Numbered from the stretch's first letter, positions 7,997 through 18,529 are shown. The stretch is DNA of 50,414 bases from Clavibacter tessellarius (GCF_001618005.1 NZ_LQXA01000015.1:1-50414); one strand, 5' to 3'. Made by a program: numbers and translations. Notes: generated by a model from the letters alone, not told the origin.

Positions 7997-8809
7997 TCAG
8001 CGCGCCACGACCGCCAGAACGGCGTCGTGCAGGTGCCCGTTGGTCGCGAGCGCGGACCCGTGCCAGGGGCCGGCCTCGCCGTCGATGGAGGTGAAGCGGC
8101 CGCCGGCCTCCTCGATCACGGGGATGAGCGCGGCCATGTCGTAGGGCTTGAGGTCGTGCTCGCCCGCGATGTCGAGGAGCCCCTCGGCCAGGAGCATGTA
8201 GGCCCACATGTCGCCGAAGTCGCGGGAGCGCTTGACCCGGGCCGAGAGGTCGAGGAGCTCGTCGAGGCGGTCGGCGTCGCGCCAGCGCTGCACGCCGGCG
8301 ACGCTCATGGAGGCGTCCTCGAGCCGGGCGACGTCCGAGACGCGGATGCGCCGCTCCTCGGAGGTGGTGGCCTGGCCGAGCGTGTCGTCGACGTAGGCGC
8401 CGAGCCCGGTCGCGCCCCACCAGCGGCGGCCGAGCGCGGGCGCGCTCACCACGCCGACCACGGGCACGCCGTCGACCGCCAGCGCGATGAGGGTGCCCCA
8501 CACGGGCACCCCGCGCGCGAAGTTCGAGGTGCCGTCGATCGGGTCGACGATCCACTGCCTCGATGACGAGCCGGACGTGCCGTACTCCTCGCCGAGGACG
8601 CTGTCGTGGGGCCGGCTCTCGGCGATGCCCGCCCGGATCGCCCGCTCGACGGAGGTGTCGGCGTCGGTGACCCAGCTGGAGTCGGCCTTCGTCTCGATGG
8701 CGAGGTCGGCGGAGCGGAAGCGGTCGAGCGAGATGGCGTCGGCCATGTCGGCCAGCTCCCTCGCGAGCCGCAGGTCGGACGACAGGGAGTGCAGGGGTTC
8801 GGAGGCCAC
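7997..8809 (-). CDS. hisN: Inositol monophosphatase family, probable histidinol-phosphatase
   Basis: 270 residues of the Mg-dependent, Li-sensitive IMPase fold. Metal-binding motifs are in order: GEE (about 73-75), DPIDGTSNF (about 89-97) and the late YDMAALIPVIEEAGG (about 224-238), where the family norm is WDxAAG. The family includes inositol-1-phosphatase and the actinobacterial HisN that dephosphorylates histidinol phosphate. HisN is preferred because this gene commonly lies beside aroA/rsgA in actinobacteria, but the sequence alone does not settle the substrate. It starts at GTG 8809, only 36 bp after rsgA, yet has its own TAGGCT box exactly 7 nt before the GTG, suggesting an internal, leaderless promoter. 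Confidence 0.85.
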   Translation of the reverse strand: MASEPLHSLSSDLRLARELADMADAISLDRFRSADLAIETKADSSWVTDADTSVERAIRAGIAESRPHDSVLGEEYGTSGSSSRQWIVDPIDGTSNFARGVPVWGTLIALAVDGVPVVGVVSAPALGRRWWGATGLGAYVDDTLGQATTSEERRIRVSDVARLEDASMSVAGVQRWRDADRLDELLDLSARVKRSRDFGDMWAYMLLAEGLLDIAGEHDLKPYDMAALIPVIEEAGGRFTSIDGEAGPWHGSALATNGHLHDAVLAVVAR

Positions 8810-8816
8810 GGGGACG

Positions 8817-8822
8817 AGCCTA
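8817..8822 (-). promoter_or_regulatory. Candidate -10 (TAGGCT) for leaderless hisN
   Basis: TAGGCT on the minus strand ends 7 nt before the GTG start at 8809, so the transcript would begin at or next to the start codon. No Shine-Dalgarno sequence is seen in between. Confidence 0.5.
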
Positions 8823-8845
8823 GCGATCGGCCCCGCGCCGCCCGG

Positions 8846-9910
8846 TCACTCTCCCTTGACGGCGTCCGACCGGTTCGACACGAGGTGCTGCAGCGAGTGG
8901 AGGCGCTCGCGCCCCGCGTCGCCGAGCTCGCCCGCCTCGACCCGGTCGACGATCTCCCAGTCGTGCGCCTCCGTGAGCGGGATGCCGCCCGGGGGCTCGC
9001 CCTCGGGCAGGTGCGCGTAGCTCGCGAACGAGCGGAGGATGTTGGCCGGATCCACGTGCCCGAGGCCGAAGGAGCGCACACCCGGGGTGTCGATGATCCA
9101 GCCGTGTCCGCCGTCGCCCGTCTCGACGCGCATCGAGACCGTGGAGCTCGACGTGTGCCGCCCGCGCCCGGTGACCTGGTTGACGACGCCCGTGGCGCGC
9201 TTGGCGTCGGGCACGAGCGCGTTGACGAGCGTGGACTTGCCGACGCCGGAATGGCCCACCGCGACGGTCGTGCGGTCGGCCAGCAGGGCGCGCAGCTCGT
9301 CGAGCGGCACGGCGTCCGAGCGGCTCAGCACGATCGGCACGTCCAGCACCCGGAAGTGCGCGGCGAACGGCGCGGGATCCGCGACGTCGGCCTTCGTGAT
9401 GCAGAGGATGGGCTGGATCCCCGCGTCGAAGGCCGCGACCAGGTAGCGGTCGACGAGGCGCGCGCGCGGCTCGGGCTCGGCGGCGGCGACCACGATGAGC
9501 ATCTGGTCGGCGTTGGCGACGATGACGCGCTCGACGGCGTCGGAGTCGTCGGCGCTGCGGCGCAGCAGCGTGCGGCGCGGGGCGATGCGGACGATGCGCG
9601 ACAGGCTGCCCTCGTCGCCCGAGGTGTCGCCCACGATGTCGACGCGGTCGTTGGTGACCACGGCCTTCTTGCCGAGCTCGCGGGCGCGGGTGGCGGTCAG
9701 GGTGTGCTCGTCCGGGGTGTCCTCGCCCACGAGCACCCCGAAGCGGCCGCGGTCGACCGTGAGGACGCGGCCCTCGACGGCGTCCGTGTGGCCCGGCCGC
9801 TGCTTGCTGCGCGGCTTGTTGCCCTTGGGGTTCGGCCGCACGCGCACCGAGGACTCGTCGTAGGCGTCCCAGACGCCGTCGTCCTGCTCGGGATCCGCGA
9901 GCCAGCTCAC
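8846..9910 (-). CDS. rsgA: Ribosome small subunit-dependent GTPase RsgA
   Basis: 354 residues. A basic N-terminus precedes an OB-fold (about 45-110) and a circularly permuted GTPase domain in the order G4 (TKAD, 172-175), G1 (GHSGVGKS, 219-226) and G3 (DTPG, 274-277), which defines the YjeQ/RsgA family. It checks late maturation of the 30S subunit. The C-terminal region should hold a zinc knuckle of three Cys and one His, but no Cys occurs after residue 170, so the zinc site is lost. The GTG at 9910 overlaps the aroA stop (GTGA), so rsgA is translationally coupled to aroA. Confidence 0.95.
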   Translation of the reverse strand: MSWLADPEQDDGVWDAYDESSVRVRPNPKGNKPRSKQRPGHTDAVEGRVLTVDRGRFGVLVGEDTPDEHTLTATRARELGKKAVVTNDRVDIVGDTSGDEGSLSRIVRIAPRRTLLRRSADDSDAVERVIVANADQMLIVVAAAEPEPRARLVDRYLVAAFDAGIQPILCITKADVADPAPFAAHFRVLDVPIVLSRSDAVPLDELRALLADRTTVAVGHSGVGKSTLVNALVPDAKRATGVVNQVTGRGRHTSSSTVSMRVETGDGGHGWIIDTPGVRSFGLGHVDPANILRSFASYAHLPEGEPPGGIPLTEAHDWEIVDRVEAGELGDAGRERLHSLQHLVSNRSDAVKGE

Positions 9911-11361
9911 AGGATCCCGCCGAGGCCGCCCGGGCCGGTCATGCCGCCGAGCGCCAGCGGATCGACGACCACGCGCGGGCCGCGGCCGAGCAGCGCGCCG
10001 AGCCACAGCTCGGGGAACTGGGGGAGCGTCTTGGCGGTCGTGCCGATGTCGTCGATCTCGACGCCCGGCACCGCGAGTCCGATGATCGCCCCCGCCGTGG
10101 CCATGCGGTGGTCCTCGTACGCGTGCCAGAGGCCGCCGTGCAGCGGCGCCGGCTCGATGGCGAGGCCGTCCTCGAGCTCCGTGACGGATCCGCCGAGCCG
10201 GGTGATCTCCGCCGCCAGCGCCGCGAGGCGGTCGGTCTCGTGCCCGCGGAGGTGGCCGATGCCGGTGATCCGGCTGGGTCCGTCCGCCAGCGCCGCGAGC
10301 GCGACCAGGGCGGGGGCGAGCTCGCCGCCGCGGCTGAGGTCGAGGTCGACGCCCGGGATGCGGCCGCCCGCGGCGAGGCCCGGCCCGCCGTCGACGACGA
10401 GCGCGCCGCCCTCGCGCGTGACGGTGGCGCCGAAGCGCGGCAGCAGCTCGATGAGGTCGGCGCCGACCTGCGTGGTCTCCGAGGGCCAGCCGGGGACCGT
10501 GACGCGTCCGCCGGCGACGAGCGCCGCGACGAGGAAGGGCGCGGCGTTGGACAGGTCGGGCTCGATGGACACGTCGCGGCCGGCGATGGCCGACGGCGGC
10601 ACCACCCAGACTCTCGGCTCCGGACTCTCGACGACCACGCCGCGCTCGGCGAGCGTGCGGATCGTCATCTCGATGTGCGGCATGCTCGGCAGCGTCCGGC
10701 CCGTGTGCCGGAGCCGCAGGCCGTCGGTGAAGCGCGGCGCCGCCAGGAGGAGACCGGAGACGAACTGGCTGGAGGCGGACGCGTCGATGCCGATCTCGCC
10801 GCCCGGCACCTCGCCGGTGCCGTAGAGGCTGAAGGGGAGTGCGCGGCGGCCGTCGTCGTTCACGTCGACGCCGAGGGCCCGCAGCGCCTCGATCGTGCCC
10901 GACATGGGCCGGCGGCGGGCGCTCGGGTCGCCGTCGAACGAGACGGGTCCGAGCGCGAGCGCGGCGACGGGCGGCAGGAAGCGCATCACGGTGCCGGCGA
11001 GGCCGCACTCGATCGTGACGCCGCCCGCGAGCTCCGCCGGCGTGATCCGGAGGTCGGGTCCGAACGCGCCGTCCCCCTCGACCTCCTCGATGCCGGCGCC
11101 GAGCGCGCGCAGGGCCTCGATCATGAGCCGCGTGTCCCGCGAGTGCAGCGGCGCGCGGAGGAGGGAGGGCGCATCCGCGAGGGCGGAGAGCACGAGCTCC
11201 CGGTTCGTGAGGCTCTTGGAACCCGGCAGCGGCACGATGGCGTCGAGCGGGCCGTCCGCGACGGGCGCGGCCCACGGCCCGTCGTCCTCGGGGACCGGCT
11301 GGTGGGTCCGGTCGTCGTCGTACGGGCTGAAGGTCGGACCGGAATACCTGAAGATCTCCAT
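9907..11361 (-). CDS. aroA: 3-phosphoshikimate 1-carboxyvinyltransferase (EPSP synthase)
   Basis: 484 residues from the ATG at 11361. After a roughly 40-residue N-terminal extension the core opens with PGSKSLTNR (46-54), the shikimate-3-phosphate/PEP binding segment, followed by [15 protein letters not shown]. The late [15 protein letters not shown] motif is also present. The enzyme joins shikimate-3-phosphate and phosphoenolpyruvate in aromatic amino acid synthesis (cytoplasm). The upstream open frame to 11511 runs into the divergent sigma factor region and is not used. A TACTCT box (minus, 11376-11371) ends 9 nt before the ATG, so the mRNA leader would be very short. First gene of aroA-rsgA. 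Confidence 0.95.
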   Translation of the reverse strand: MEIFRYSGPTFSPYDDDRTHQPVPEDDGPWAAPVADGPLDAIVPLPGSKSLTNRELVLSALADAPSLLRAPLHSRDTRLMIEALRALGAGIEEVEGDGAFGPDLRITPAELAGGVTIECGLAGTVMRFLPPVAALALGPVSFDGDPSARRRPMSGTIEALRALGVDVNDDGRRALPFSLYGTGEVPGGEIGIDASASSQFVSGLLLAAPRFTDGLRLRHTGRTLPSMPHIEMTIRTLAERGVVVESPEPRVWVVPPSAIAGRDVSIEPDLSNAAPFLVAALVAGGRVTVPGWPSETTQVGADLIELLPRFGATVTREGGALVVDGGPGLAAGGRIPGVDLDLSRGGELAPALVALAALADGPSRITGIGHLRGHETDRLAALAAEITRLGGSVTELEDGLAIEPAPLHGGLWHAYEDHRMATAGAIIGLAVPGVEIDDIGTTAKTLPQFPELWLGALLGRGPRVVVDPLALGGMTGPGGLGGIL

Positions 11362-11477
11362 GGGTTCACCAGAGTACCGGGCACGCGTCCGGCAGGCCCG
11401 GATCCCGGGCCGGGAAGGAACACCCGTGATCACGAGGACAGCACCGGCGGCCCCGTCCGCCGAGCTCGTGCGCGCCG

Positions 11478-11483
11478 TAGAAT
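11478..11483 (+). promoter_or_regulatory. Candidate -10 (TAGAAT) just upstream of sigH
   Basis: TAGAAT is the closest match to a housekeeping -10 in this region. It ends 8 nt before the ATG at 11492 and 5 nt before an in-frame TTG at 11489, implying a leaderless or near-leaderless transcript. I looked for a SigH-type autoregulatory promoter (GGAAT-n-GTT) upstream and did not find a convincing one. Confidence 0.5.
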
Positions 11484-11491
11484 CTGCCTTG

Positions 11492-12250
11492 ATGGCCAAT
11501 TCGAGGAACACCAGTCACGACGCGCCGGCCGAGACCGCGGAGGGCGTCGCGCCCGCCGCATCGACCGCGCCCGCCGAGCTCGTGGAGGCCGTCGTGCACT
11601 CCACCGAGGAGGCGGCCGACCAGCAGGAGGCCGAGCGGGCCGAGGCGGAGGAGCCGCGCGCGGCCCAGCCCGGCGACAATCGCGAGCTCTTCGAGGAGCA
11701 GGCGCTCCCGTTCATCGACCAGCTGTACGCCGCGGGCCTCCGCATGACGCGCAATCCCGCCGACGCGCAGGACCTCGTGCAGGAGACGTTCGTGAAGGCC
11801 TACACCGCCTTCCACCAGTTCAAGCAGGGCACGAACCTCAAGGCCTGGCTGTACCGGATCCTCACGAACACCTTCATCAACAACTACCGCAAAAAGCAGC
11901 GGGATCCCTACAGCGGCACCATCGACGAGCTCGAGGACTGGCAGCTGGGCGGGGCCACCTCCGCCACCGCCACCACCACGCGCTCCGCCGAGGCGGAGGC
12001 CATCGACCACCTCCCGGACAGCACCGTCAAGGACGCGCTGCAGTCCATCCCGGAGGACTTCCGCATGGCGGTCTACTTCGCGGACGTCGAGGGCTTCTCC
12101 TACCAGGAGATCGCCGACATCATGAAGACCCCCGTGGGCACCGTCATGAGCCGCCTGCACCGCGGCCGCCGGATGCTGCGGGGCCTCCTTTCCGACTACG
12201 CGCGCGAGCGGGGCATCTCCACCGCGCACCTCACTGGAGCGACCAAATGA
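11492..12250 (+). CDS. sigH: RNA polymerase ECF sigma factor, SigH/SigR type
   Basis: 252 residues. An Ala/Glu-rich N-terminal extension of about 60 residues precedes sigma region 2 ([18 protein letters not shown], then [19 protein letters not shown]) and, after an acidic linker, region 4 ([20 protein letters not shown], then [20 protein letters not shown]). This is the actinobacterial SigH/SigR group that directs the thiol-oxidative and heat stress regulon (thioredoxin, proteases). The next gene, overlapping by ATGA, encodes the cognate zinc anti-sigma factor, which confirms the group. An open frame extends far upstream but has no ribosome binding site and runs antisense to aroA. Confidence 0.93.
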   Translation: MANSRNTSHDAPAETAEGVAPAASTAPAELVEAVVHSTEEAADQQEAERAEAEEPRAAQPGDNRELFEEQALPFIDQLYAAGLRMTRNPADAQDLVQETFVKAYTAFHQFKQGTNLKAWLYRILTNTFINNYRKKQRDPYSGTIDELEDWQLGGATSATATTTRSAEAEAIDHLPDSTVKDALQSIPEDFRMAVYFADVEGFSYQEIADIMKTPVGTVMSRLHRGRRMLRGLLSDYARERGISTAHLTGATK

Positions 12251-12489
12251 GCGACTGTGGCTGCGACAAGGCCAAGAAGGATCTCGAGGAGTACCTGCAC
12301 CACGAGCTCGACAAGGCGGACGCCGCGGACATCCGCGAGCACATGGCGAACTGCGCCGACTGCGCGCGCGAGCACCGCGTGGGCGTCGTCCTGCGCGACA
12401 CCGTGCGCCGCGCCTGCACCGAGGCGGCCCCGGAGGACCTCCGCACGCAGGTGATGGAGAAGCTGCGCGCGATCCAGGCGACCCACTGA
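12247..12489 (+). CDS. rsrA: Zinc-containing anti-sigma factor, RsrA/RshA type
   Basis: 80 residues. The ZAS motif is H32-x3-C36-x2-C39 (HMANCADC), with Cys also at positions 4, 6 and 57. In this family a zinc-bound thiol set keeps the protein bound to SigH/SigR under reducing conditions; a disulfide formed on oxidation releases the sigma factor. The N-terminal pair is spaced C-G-C rather than the separated Cys usual in RsrA. The start overlaps the sigH stop by 4 bp, so the two proteins should be made in a fixed ratio. Its short length and lack of a membrane segment fit a soluble redox switch. Confidence 0.93.
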   Translation: MSDCGCDKAKKDLEEYLHHELDKADAADIREHMANCADCAREHRVGVVLRDTVRRACTEAAPEDLRTQVMEKLRAIQATH

Positions 12490-12512
12490 CCGGAGCGGTC
12501 GCGCGCGGCCGG

Positions 12513-12518
12513 TAATCT
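12513..12518 (+). promoter_or_regulatory. Candidate -10 (TAATCT) for a leaderless GNAT gene
   Basis: TAATCT ends exactly 6 nt before the GTG start at 12525, with no ribosome binding site between, as expected for a leaderless mRNA. Confidence 0.5.
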
Positions 12519-12524
12519 CGGCAT

Positions 12525-12965
12525 GTGACCAACACGATCCAGTCCCTCGGGATGCCGTCCCCCTCCGACCTGACCGTCATCGTCGAGCTTCTGCGGCTGC
12601 TCGACTACGAGGTGGACGAGGAGCGGGTGGCAGCCCGCCTGTCGCGCATGACCGCGGCGGCGGGCCACGAGACCTGGGTCGTCCGGGACGACGCCGGCGA
12701 GATCGCCGGTCTCGCGGGCGGCCACCTCATGTGGGGCCTCGCCGACGACGAGCCGATCGCGCAGCTCATCATCCTGGTGGTCCGCGAGGGGCGGCAGGCC
12801 GGCGGCATCGGCTCCGACCTCATCCGCCACTACGAGGCCTGGGCGCGCGAGCACGGCGCCTCGCGCTTCCTCGCCACCAGCGCCGCCGCGCGCGACAACG
12901 TCACGCGGTTCTACGCCCGGCGCGGCTATCACGCGTCCGGCATCCGCTACTCGAAGCTCGGCTGA
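12525..12965 (+). CDS. GNAT family N-acetyltransferase
   Basis: 146 residues, a single GNAT domain. The acetyl-CoA pyrophosphate loop is seen as GRQAGGIGSDLIRHYEAWA (motif A, Q/RxxGxG/A pattern) after the beta strand IAQLIILVVREG, followed by FLATSAAARDNVTRFYARRG, the usual motif B with the conserved Asn and Tyr of the last helix. It transfers an acetyl group from acetyl-CoA to an amine; the substrate is unknown. Although it follows rsrA by only 35 bp, it has its own -10 box placed for leaderless transcription. Convergent with kgd across a strong hairpin. Confidence 0.88.
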   Translation: MTNTIQSLGMPSPSDLTVIVELLRLLDYEVDEERVAARLSRMTAAAGHETWVVRDDAGEIAGLAGGHLMWGLADDEPIAQLIILVVREGRQAGGIGSDLIRHYEAWAREHGASRFLATSAAARDNVTRFYARRGYHASGIRYSKLG

Positions 12966-13007
12966 TCCGGCCACGCGGGCTCGCGCCCGCCACGGACCAT
13001 CGACGAG

Positions 13008-13040
13008 GAGAGGCCCGATCCCAGGGGGATCGGGCCTCTC
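13008..13040. terminator. Bidirectional hairpin between the GNAT gene and kgd
   Basis: 15-bp perfect stem (13008-13022 with 13026-13040; core GAGGCCCGATCCC / GGGATCGGGCCTC) and a 3-nt AGG loop between convergent genes. No U-run follows on either strand. Confidence 0.75.
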
Positions 13041-13068
13041 GTCGTCCCAGGGCATGCGCCCCGGTGGA

Positions 13069-16000
13069 TCACTCCGCGGTCGCGCGCGCGATCAGGTCGG
13101 TCTGCTCCGTGGCGTGGCGCTTGCTCGAGCCGGCGGCGGGCGATGCGGCCGCCGGACGCGACACGACGCGCACGGCGCGGTCGGGGAGGACCCGGCTGAG
13201 CTCCACGTGGACGAACGGCCAGGCACCCTGGTTCTCCGGCTCGTCCTGCACCCAGACCACCTCGGCGTCCGGGTACGACTCGACGACGCGGCGCACCTGC
13301 TCCTCGGGGAACGGGTAGTACTGCTCCAGGCGCACGAGGGCGATGGACGTGTCCTGGCGCTTCTCCAGCTCGCCGAGCAGGTCGTAGTGGACCTTCCCCG
13401 AGTGCAGGAGCACGCGCCGGACGGCGCCGCGGTCCTCGATGCGCACGTCGTCGATCACCGGCTCGAAGCGGCCCGAGGTGAAGGCCTCGACGTCGCTCGT
13501 CGCACCGCGCAGCCGCAGCATGGCCTTCGGCGTGAAGACCACGAGCGGGCGGCGCGGCCGCGAGTACGCCTGGCGACGCAGCAGGTGGAAGTACGACGCC
13601 GGGGTCGAGGGGCGCGCGACCGTCATGTTCTGCTCCGCGCAGAGCTGGAGGAAGCGCTCGATGCGCGCGGACGAGTGGTCCGGCCCCTGGCCCTCGTAGC
13701 CGTGCGGCAGCAGCAGCACGACGCTCGAGCGCTGGCCCCACTTCTGCTCGGCGGACGAGATGAACTCGTCGATGATGGTCTGCGCGCCGTTCGCGAAGTC
13801 GCCGAACTGGGCCTCCCACAGCACGAGGGCGTCGGGCCGCTCCACGGAGTAGCCGTACTCGAAGCCCATCGCGGCGTACTCGCTGAGCAGCGTGTCGTAG
13901 ATCCAGAACCGCGCCTGGCGGTCGCTGAGGTTCGCGAGGGGCAGCCACTCCTGGCCGTTGTCGCGGTCGTGCAGCACCGCGTGGCGCTGGACGAACGTGC
14001 CGCGGCGGGAGTCCTGACCGGCGAGGCGGACGGGGGTGTTCTCCAGGAGAAGGGAGCCGATGGCGAGGAGCTCGCCGAACGCCCAGTCGATGGATCCGCT
14101 GCGGCTCATCTCCAGGCGCTTGCGCATGAGCGCCTGCAGCTTCGGGTGCACGGAGAAGCCCTGCGGCGGGTTGTCGTGCGCGTCGCCGACCGCCTGGACG
14201 ACGGACTCGGAGACGCCCGTGGTCTCGGGCTCGCCGTGGCCGTCGTCCTGCTGCGAGTCGGGGCGCTCGAGGTCGGACACCGCGCCCTCGTCGTCGGTCT
14301 GGATGGGGATGGAGGAGGTCTGCGCCGCATGCGTCTCCGCGAAGGCGCGCTCCAGGCGGTCCTGGAAGTCCTTCTGCGCCGCGTCGTACTCCTCCTGCGT
14401 GATGTCGCCGCGGCCGACGAGCGCCTCCGTGTACAGCTTCCGCACCGAGCGCTTGGCCTCGATGAGGTTGTACATGAGCGGCTGCGTCATCGACGGGTCG
14501 TCGCCCTCGTTGTGGCCGCGGCGGCGGTAGCAGACGAGGTCGATGACGACGTCCTTCTTGAACTCCTGGCGGAACTCGAACGCGAGGTGCGCGACGCGCG
14601 CCACGGCCTCGGGGTCGTCGCCGTTCACGTGGAAGATCGGCGCCTGGATGCTCTTGGCCACGTCGGTCGAGTACACCGACGAGCGGGACTCCGACGGCGG
14701 CGTCGTGAAGCCGACCTGGTTGTTGATCACGATGTGGACCGTGCCGCCCGTGCGGTACGCGCGCAGCTGCGAGAGCTGCAGCGTCTCGAACACGACGCCC
14801 TGGCCGGCCATCGACGCGTCGCCGTGCACGAGGATCGGCAGCACCGAGAACGAGCCGATCGGCTTCCGGTCCTGCTTCGCGCGCACGATGCCCTCGAGCA
14901 CGCCGTTGACGGCCTCGAGGTGCGACGGGTTCGCCGCGAGGTACACCGGCATCTCCTCGCCGTGGACGCCGCGGAAGGTGCCCTCGGTGCCGAGGTGGTA
15001 CTTGACGTCGCCGGAGCCCTGCACGGTGCGCGGGTCCTGCGTGCCCTCGAACTCGCGGAAGATCTGGCCGTAGCTCTTGCCCGCGATGTTGGTGAGGACG
15101 TTGAGGCGGCCGCGGTGGGCCATGCCGATCGCGACCTCGTCGAGGCCGTGGTCGGCCGCGCCCTGGAGCAGGGTGTCGAGCAGCGAGATGGTGGACTCGC
15201 CGCCCTCGAGGCTGAAGCGCTTCTGCCCGACGTACTTGGTCTGCAGGAACGTCTCGAAGGCCTCCGACTCGTTGAGCTTGGAGAGGATGCGCATCTGCTC
15301 GTCGTGCGTGGGCTTGGCGTAGGGCTGCTCGACCTTGCCCTGGATCCACTCGCGCTCGTCGGGCTGCTGGATGTGCATGTACTCGATGCCGATGGTGCGG
15401 CAGTACGAGTCGCGCAGGATGCCGAGGATGTCGCGGAGGAGCGCCTGCCGGCGTCCGCCGAAGCCGCCCGTGACGAACTCCCGGTCGAGGTCCCAGAAGG
15501 TGAGGCCGTGGTTCGTGATCTCGAGGTCGGGGTGCGTGCGCTGCTGGTACTCGAGCGGGTCGATGTCCGCCATGAGGTGGCCGCGGACGCGGTACGCGTT
15601 GATGAGCTCCTGCACGCGGCCGGTCTTGGAGACGCGCTCCGAGAGGTCGACGTTGATGTCCGTGGCCCACTGGATGGGGTCGTAGGGGATGCGCAGCGCC
15701 GCGAAGATGTCCTCGTAGAAGCCGTGCTGGCCGATGAGGCGCTCATGCACGATCTTCAGGAACTCGCCGGAGCCCGCGCCCTGGATCACGCGGTGGTCGT
15801 ACGTGCTCGTGAGCGTGATGGTCTTGCCGATGCCGAGCTCGACGAGCGTCTTCGGGCTCGCGCCCTGGAACTCGGCCGGGTACTCCAGCGCGCCGGCGCC
15901 GATGATGGCGCCCTGGCCCTTCATGAGGCGGGGGACCGAGTGCACGGTGCCGATGCCGCCGGGGTTCGTGAGGGAGATGGTGGTGCCGGCGAAGTCGCCC

Positions 16001-16887
16001 GCGGCGAGCTTGTTGCCGCGCGCCTTCTTCACGAGGTCCTCGTAGGCGGTGAGGAACTCGCCGAAGGTCATGCCCTCGGCCTCCTTGATGCTCGGCACGA
16101 GGAGGGCGCGGGTCCCGTCGGGCTTCGGCATGTCGATGGCGATGCCGAGGTTGATGTGCGCGGGGGAGACGACGCTGGGCTTGCCGTCGACCTCGTCGTA
16201 GTGCACGTTCTGGCTCGGGAACTCCTTGAGCGCCTGGATGAGCGCCCAGCCGATGAGGTGCGTGAAGGAGACCTTGCCGCCGCGGGCGCGCTTGAGGTGG
16301 TTGTTGATGACGATGCGGTTGTCGATCATCAGCTTCGCCGGGATCGTGCGCACGCTCGTCGCGGTGGGGATCGAGAGCGACGCGTCCATGTTGGTCGCGA
16401 GGCTCTTCGCCATGCCGCGGAGCGGGGACACCTCGTCCTCGCCGGGCGGGGTGGGCTCGGCGCCCTTCTTGGCCGGCGCCTTCGCGGGGGCCTGGGCCGG
16501 GATCGGCTGCTGCTTGGGCGCGATGCTCGTGGTGCGCGCCGCGGGCTGCGACCCGGTCGCGGGCTGCTGCGCCTGCGCGTCGGGCTGGCCGGCGGAGGCG
16601 GGGGACGGCGTCGCGGCCGGGGCGCCCGTGTTGGTCGCGGCGGGCGCGGACGTCTCGTCCGACTCCGGGATCTGCGGCTCGGCGGTCTGGTCGCCGGTGG
16701 CCGGCGTCGCCTCGCGGCCCTCGATCACGGTCGCGTGGTAGTTCTCCAGGATCGGCCACCAGCTGCGGTCCACCGCGTCCTTGTCGACCACGTACCTCTC
16801 GTACATCTCGTCGACGAGCCACTCGTTGGCTCCGAAGTCGCCCGTGGAACCGTCATCGGTCCCCGTACCAGTCACCTGGCTCGACAC
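13069..16887 (-). CDS. kgd: Multifunctional 2-oxoglutarate decarboxylase/dehydrogenase E1 with E2-like domain
   Basis: 1272 residues, as expected for actinobacterial Kgd/SucA. Domains in order: the E1o N-terminal helix ([20 protein letters not shown]), a Pro/Ala/Thr-rich linker to about residue 150, an E2-type succinyltransferase domain with [15 protein letters not shown], then the large thiamin diphosphate E1 with [17 protein letters not shown] and INNQVGFTT. It converts 2-oxoglutarate to succinic semialdehyde or, with E2/E3 partners, succinyl-CoA in the TCA cycle. In this phylum the protein is normally controlled by the FHA protein GarA/OdhI, which is not in this window. The GTG at 16887 is chosen because it gives the family N-terminus; the upstream frame is non-homologous read-through. 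A TAGGCT box lies at 16969-16964. Confidence 0.96.
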   Translation of the reverse strand: MSSQVTGTGTDDGSTGDFGANEWLVDEMYERYVVDKDAVDRSWWPILENYHATVIEGREATPATGDQTAEPQIPESDETSAPAATNTGAPAATPSPASAGQPDAQAQQPATGSQPAARTTSIAPKQQPIPAQAPAKAPAKKGAEPTPPGEDEVSPLRGMAKSLATNMDASLSIPTATSVRTIPAKLMIDNRIVINNHLKRARGGKVSFTHLIGWALIQALKEFPSQNVHYDEVDGKPSVVSPAHINLGIAIDMPKPDGTRALLVPSIKEAEGMTFGEFLTAYEDLVKKARGNKLAAGDFAGTTISLTNPGGIGTVHSVPRLMKGQGAIIGAGALEYPAEFQGASPKTLVELGIGKTITLTSTYDHRVIQGAGSGEFLKIVHERLIGQHGFYEDIFAALRIPYDPIQWATDINVDLSERVSKTGRVQELINAYRVRGHLMADIDPLEYQQRTHPDLEITNHGLTFWDLDREFVTGGFGGRRQALLRDILGILRDSYCRTIGIEYMHIQQPDEREWIQGKVEQPYAKPTHDEQMRILSKLNESEAFETFLQTKYVGQKRFSLEGGESTISLLDTLLQGAADHGLDEVAIGMAHRGRLNVLTNIAGKSYGQIFREFEGTQDPRTVQGSGDVKYHLGTEGTFRGVHGEEMPVYLAANPSHLEAVNGVLEGIVRAKQDRKPIGSFSVLPILVHGDASMAGQGVVFETLQLSQLRAYRTGGTVHIVINNQVGFTTPPSESRSSVYSTDVAKSIQAPIFHVNGDDPEAVARVAHLAFEFRQEFKKDVVIDLVCYRRRGHNEGDDPSMTQPLMYNLIEAKRSVRKLYTEALVGRGDITQEEYDAAQKDFQDRLERAFAETHAAQTSSIPIQTDDEGAVSDLERPDSQQDDGHGEPETTGVSESVVQAVGDAHDNPPQGFSVHPKLQALMRKRLEMSRSGSIDWAFGELLAIGSLLLENTPVRLAGQDSRRGTFVQRHAVLHDRDNGQEWLPLANLSDRQARFWIYDTLLSEYAAMGFEYGYSVERPDALVLWEAQFGDFANGAQTIIDEFISSAEQKWGQRSSVVLLLPHGYEGQGPDHSSARIERFLQLCAEQNMTVARPSTPASYFHLLRRQAYSRPRRPLVVFTPKAMLRLRGATSDVEAFTSGRFEPVIDDVRIEDRGAVRRVLLHSGKVHYDLLGELEKRQDTSIALVRLEQYYPFPEEQVRRVVESYPDAEVVWVQDEPENQGAWPFVHVELSRVLPDRAVRVVSRPAAASPAAGSSKRHATEQTDLIARATAE

Positions 16888-16963
16888 AGTTGATCGCCCG
16901 CTCTCTTGCTGTTGGTCGTCTGCCTCGCGCGGTCGTTCGCTCGCCGCGCGTCCACGATGACCC

Positions 16964-16969
16964 AGCCTA
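16964..16969 (-). promoter_or_regulatory. Candidate -10 (TAGGCT) of kgd
   Basis: TAGGCT on the minus strand predicts a start near 16957 and a leader of about 70 nt before the GTG of kgd. No clear -35 element. Confidence 0.4.
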
Positions 16970-17070
16970 AACCTTCCGCCGGTGGGGCCGGAGGGGTCGT
17001 CGGCGGAGCGGCGCGTCGCGCGCGCCCGATCCATCCGGAGGGTGCCCTGGTGCGGACGCGGAGCCCGGGT

Positions 17071-17076
17071 TAGCGT
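17071..17076 (+). promoter_or_regulatory. Candidate -10 (TAGCGT) for leaderless guaB1
   Basis: TAGCGT ends 6 nt before the ATG at 17083, with no ribosome binding site in the gap. Confidence 0.45.
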
Positions 17077-17082
17077 CGGGGC

Positions 17083-18522
17083 ATGAGGTTCACCGGAGAG
17101 GCTCCCGCCCACGACCTGACGTACTCGGACGTGTTCCTGAGCCCCGGACGGTCGGACGTCGGCAGCCGCATGGACGTGGACCTCGCGCCGGGCGACGACA
17201 CCCCGTGCACCATCCCGGTCGTCGCCAGCAACATGGGCTCGGTCACCGGCCCGCGGCTGGCGGCCGTGCTCGCGCGGCGCGGCGGCATCGGGATCCTCCC
17301 GCAGGACCTGCGACCGCAGGAGCTCGACGCGGCCATCCGCCGGGTGAAGGACCAGCCGGTCGCCTACGACTCGCCGCTCGAGCTGCCGCCGGACGCGACG
17401 GCCGGGCAGGCGCGGGAGCTGCTGCCGCCCATCGCCGGCCACGGGATCGTGCTGCGGGACGCCGACGGGGAGATGGTCGGCTGCCTCGAGGGGACCCAGC
17501 TCGCCGGGGTCCCGGACGGCACGCGCCTCGCCGACCTCCCGCACGGCGCGCTCGCCTCCCTGGACGCCGACGACGTGCCCACGGGCCGCGCCGCGTTCGA
17601 GCTGATGCACGCGGCCGGCATCGACTTCGCGCCCGTCCTCGCGCACGGCCGCCTCGTCGGCACGCTGAGCCGTCGCAGCGCCCTCCGCTCCACCGTCTAC
17701 GCGCCCGCCGTCGACGGACACGGCCGCCTCGCCGTGGGGGCCGCCGTCGGGGTCAACGGCGATCCGGTCGGCCGGGCCCGCGCGCTCCTCGCCGCCGGGG
17801 TGGACGTCATCGTGCTCGACACCGCCCACGGGCACCAGGAGGCGATGCTCCGCGCGGTCCGCGCCGTGCGGGCGCTCGATCCCGCGGTGCCGCTCGTCGC
17901 CGGCAACGTCGTGACCGCGGGCGGCGCGCGCGACCTGGTCGAGGCGGGAGCGGACATCGTCAAGGTCGGCGTCGGCCCCGGCGCCATGTGCACCACGCGC
18001 ATGATGACCGCCGTCGGCCGCCCGCAGTTCTCCGCCGTGCTCGACACGGCGGAGGCCGCGCGGGCCGCCGGCGCGCTCGTCTGGGCGGACGGGGGCGTGC
18101 GGTACCCGCGCGACGTGGCCCTCGCGTTGGCCGCGGGCGCCGCGAGCGTGATGATCGGATCGTGGTTCGCGGGCACCGTCGAGTCGCCCGGCCGCCTGCT
18201 CGTCGACGAGGACGGCGGCCTGGCCAAGGAGAGCTGGGGCATGGCGTCCACCCGCGCCGTGCAGGAGCGCTTCGGCCGCCGCGAGGCGTTCGAGCTGGCC
18301 CGGCGCACGCTGTTCGCGGAGGGGATCTCGACGAGCCGCATCCGCATCGACCCGCTCCGTCCCGGGCTCGAGGACCTGCTCGACACCATCACCTCCGGGG
18401 TCCGCAGCGCGTTCACCTACGCCGGGGCGCGCACGCGGGCCGAGTTCGCCGAGCGCGCCACCGTCGGGATCCAGTCCGCGGCGGGCTACGAGGAGGGCAA
18501 GCCCCTGCCGGTCGGCTGGTGA
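17083..18522 (+). CDS. guaB1: GuaB1-family IMP dehydrogenase-related protein, probable GMP reductase
   Basis: 479 residues with the IMPDH/GMPR TIM barrel: SNMGSVTG near residue 50, a CBS-pair insertion around 90-205, [12 protein letters not shown] (240-251), the catalytic loop [12 protein letters not shown] with Cys303, and the second-phosphate loop [12 protein letters not shown]. The final [12 protein letters not shown] segment is typical of the actinobacterial GuaB1 group. As I recall, mycobacterial members of this group were shown to be GMP reductases (GMP to IMP, purine salvage), not IMP dehydrogenases, so GMP reductase is the best call; this comes from family knowledge, not from a residue I can point to. 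Single gene, probably leaderless. Confidence 0.85.
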   Translation: MRFTGEAPAHDLTYSDVFLSPGRSDVGSRMDVDLAPGDDTPCTIPVVASNMGSVTGPRLAAVLARRGGIGILPQDLRPQELDAAIRRVKDQPVAYDSPLELPPDATAGQARELLPPIAGHGIVLRDADGEMVGCLEGTQLAGVPDGTRLADLPHGALASLDADDVPTGRAAFELMHAAGIDFAPVLAHGRLVGTLSRRSALRSTVYAPAVDGHGRLAVGAAVGVNGDPVGRARALLAAGVDVIVLDTAHGHQEAMLRAVRAVRALDPAVPLVAGNVVTAGGARDLVEAGADIVKVGVGPGAMCTTRMMTAVGRPQFSAVLDTAEAARAAGALVWADGGVRYPRDVALALAAGAASVMIGSWFAGTVESPGRLLVDEDGGLAKESWGMASTRAVQERFGRREAFELARRTLFAEGISTSRIRIDPLRPGLEDLLDTITSGVRSAFTYAGARTRAEFAERATVGIQSAAGYEEGKPLPVGW

Positions 18523-18529
18523 GCCCCGG

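Noticed and set aside
13054-16893. Very long open frame (1279 codons) antisense to kgd
   Set aside because: Typical mirror frame in GC-rich DNA; composition is Val/Leu/Ala/Arg/Asp rich with no domain, while the minus strand frame has full Kgd homology.
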